Of a stretch of 6,804 nucleotides of DNA, positions 5,947 to 6,804 are shown one piece after another. Source of the DNA: Candidatus Saccharimonadota bacterium (lineage in GTDB: Bacteria > Patescibacteriota > Saccharimonadia > Saccharimonadales > JAGQNJ01). Made by a program: the position numbers and the translations under genes. The notes beneath the pieces were generated by a model, which searched no databases, had not been told where the DNA came from, and saw nothing but the letters and a program-made list of their open reading frames with translations. The stretch is from the NCBI GenBank assembly GCA_020428115.1, contig JAGQNJ010000034.1, positions 1 through 6,804 on the forward strand, read 5' to 3'. Numbering within the stretch: position 1 is the stretch's first letter; every line of letters begins with the position of its first letter.

Positions 5947-6804
5947 TGCGAAATACCCGCGGCGTTGACCGAAAAATCCTGCTGATGATAGCTTATCGTA
6001 ACCTCGTAAGCAAAAAACTGCGTACCGCACTCACTCTTTTTGGCATAGCAATCGGCATTGGGTCAATATATTTTTTGCTTTCATTTGGACTAGGTTTACA
6101 AAATATCGTCACCAACGAAGTGATTGGAAATCAATCGATAAAAACTATCGACGTTACAACACCAAATTCTCGTATCATTAAGCTTGATGACATCACCAAC
6201 CAGCGTGTCGGTGACATAGCTGATGTCACAACACTTGGCAAGGCATATTTTTATCCCGGAAGTTTTCGGCTCAGCAATTCTGAATCTGATGCAATTGTCT
6301 ACGGCATAGATGAAGGCTACGAACAGTTAACTTACCTTGATGTCATTGAAGGGGTATTGCCCACTCAAGCAGGCGATATTAAAAACCCGATAATTATAAA
6401 CATCGCCGCGCTCGAATCAATCGGGTTGTCTAGTGATCCGAGCGCAGTCTTAGGTCAAACGCTTTCCATCCAGGTCCCTCTCGAAAAAGTAAGCGATAAT
6501 CTGGAAGCATTGAAGCAAGAGTTCACCGTAGCTGGCATAATTAGCTCTGGAGGAGGCCCTGAAGTGTTTGTCCTGAGCAATGTATTCCGGGAGCTAGGTG
6601 TTGACGCCGCGACACAGCTAAAAGTAGGCGTCAAAGATGTTGCCAGCATTGAAATGGTTCGCTCACAAATTGAAAGTTTTGGGCTGGAGACACAATCTCC
6701 AGCCGATACGGTCGAAGAAATCAACACTATTTTTCGCTACTTTAACTTTATGCTGCTTGGTTTCGGTGGTATCGGCATGATTATTGCAGTATTGGGCATG
6801 TTCA
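5943..6804 (+). CDS. MacB/FtsX-family ABC transporter permease, 3' partial
   Basis: The frame is open from ATG 5943 to the window end, giving 287 complete codons with no stop. An in-frame ATG at 5946 is the alternative start. The N-terminus is a family signature: residues 16-28 (IAYRNLVSKKLRT) are the cytoplasmic lead-in, and about 29-50 form the first transmembrane helix (LTLFGIAIGIGSIYFLLSFG) followed by GLQNIV. Residues about 57-260 form the extracytoplasmic MacB-type core, with recognisable pieces such as VYGIDEGYEQL, PIIINIAALESIG and FTVAGIISSGG. Residues 264-287 (from FRYFNFMLLGFGG) enter the second transmembrane helix, where the window cuts the gene; two further helices are expected. 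MacB-like permeases do not usually carry substrate through the membrane but transmit ATPase motion to the outside. The ATGA overlap with the ATPase gene supports a two-subunit transporter rather than the fused E. coli MacB form. Substrate unknown. Confidence 0.92.
   Translation, partial: MMRNTRGVDRKILLMIAYRNLVSKKLRTALTLFGIAIGIGSIYFLLSFGLGLQNIVTNEVIGNQSIKTIDVTTPNSRIIKLDDITNQRVGDIADVTTLGKAYFYPGSFRLSNSESDAIVYGIDEGYEQLTYLDVIEGVLPTQAGDIKNPIIINIAALESIGLSSDPSAVLGQTLSIQVPLEKVSDNLEALKQEFTVAGIISSGGGPEVFVLSNVFRELGVDAATQLKVGVKDVASIEMVRSQIESFGLETQSPADTVEEINTIFRYFNFMLLGFGGIGMIIAVLGMF
6682..6704. repeat. Perfect inverted repeat (9-bp stem, 5-base loop) inside the permease gene
   Basis: GGCTGGAGA (6682-6690), loop CACAA, then TCTCCAGCC (6696-6704): all nine pairs are Watson-Crick, six of them G-C. 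It encodes part of the sequence around GLETQSPA just before the second transmembrane helix. No T-run follows (next bases GATACGG), so it is not a standard intrinsic terminator. Confidence 0.7.

Overview
The window is a three-gene, single-strand segment with no usable intergenic space: the 3' end of a very large extracellular repeat/adhesin-like gene (2-5170, open at the window's left edge), a complete ABC-transporter ATPase gene (5173-5946), and the 5' part of a MacB/FtsX-type ABC permease gene (5943 to the right edge). All three read on the + strand, with gaps of 2 bases and then a 4-base ATGA overlap, so they look like one transcription unit. No RNA gene, mobile element, CRISPR array or convincing promoter or terminator is visible.

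Organism: most likely a member of the Candidate Phyla Radiation / Patescibacteria, with Saccharibacteria as my best guess (moderate to low confidence). The reason is the architecture: kelch-like 'VW-x-x-DG-x-x-W' units, then LamG, Ig-like and stacked fibronectin-III (FN3) domains, next to a small LolD/MacB-like ABC pair. I recall this style of giant secreted protein from that group. The standard genetic code fits: TGA ends the ATPase gene and overlaps the next start. Nothing in the window is a phylogenetic marker, so this is inference.

Region by region. Bases 8-1993 encode 13 consecutive units of 49-53 residues, each Trp- and Gly-rich and resembling beta-propeller blades. Units seven apart share length and local sequence, which suggests two tandem seven-bladed propellers made by duplication of one. 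Bases 1994-2252 encode only the C-terminal half of a LamG-type (concanavalin A-like) domain. Then come a beta-rich module (about 2253-2593), two Ig-like modules (about 2594-3352), six FN3-type modules (3353-5107) and a short hydrophobic/amphipathic C-terminal tail (5108-5167).

The ATPase has every canonical ABC motif and belongs by eye to the LolD/MacB/FtsE class. The permease begins with the typical MacB N-terminal segment and first transmembrane helix, continues with a roughly 200-residue extracytoplasmic domain, and is cut by the window edge inside its second transmembrane helix. The ATPase and permease should form one type VII (mechanotransmission) ABC complex. Its physical linkage to the giant surface protein suggests a functional link, such as release, placement or sensing of that protein, but the sequence does not prove this. 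GC content falls from about 58-60% in sampled rows of the propeller array to about 37-42% in sampled rows from the last FN3 modules onward.
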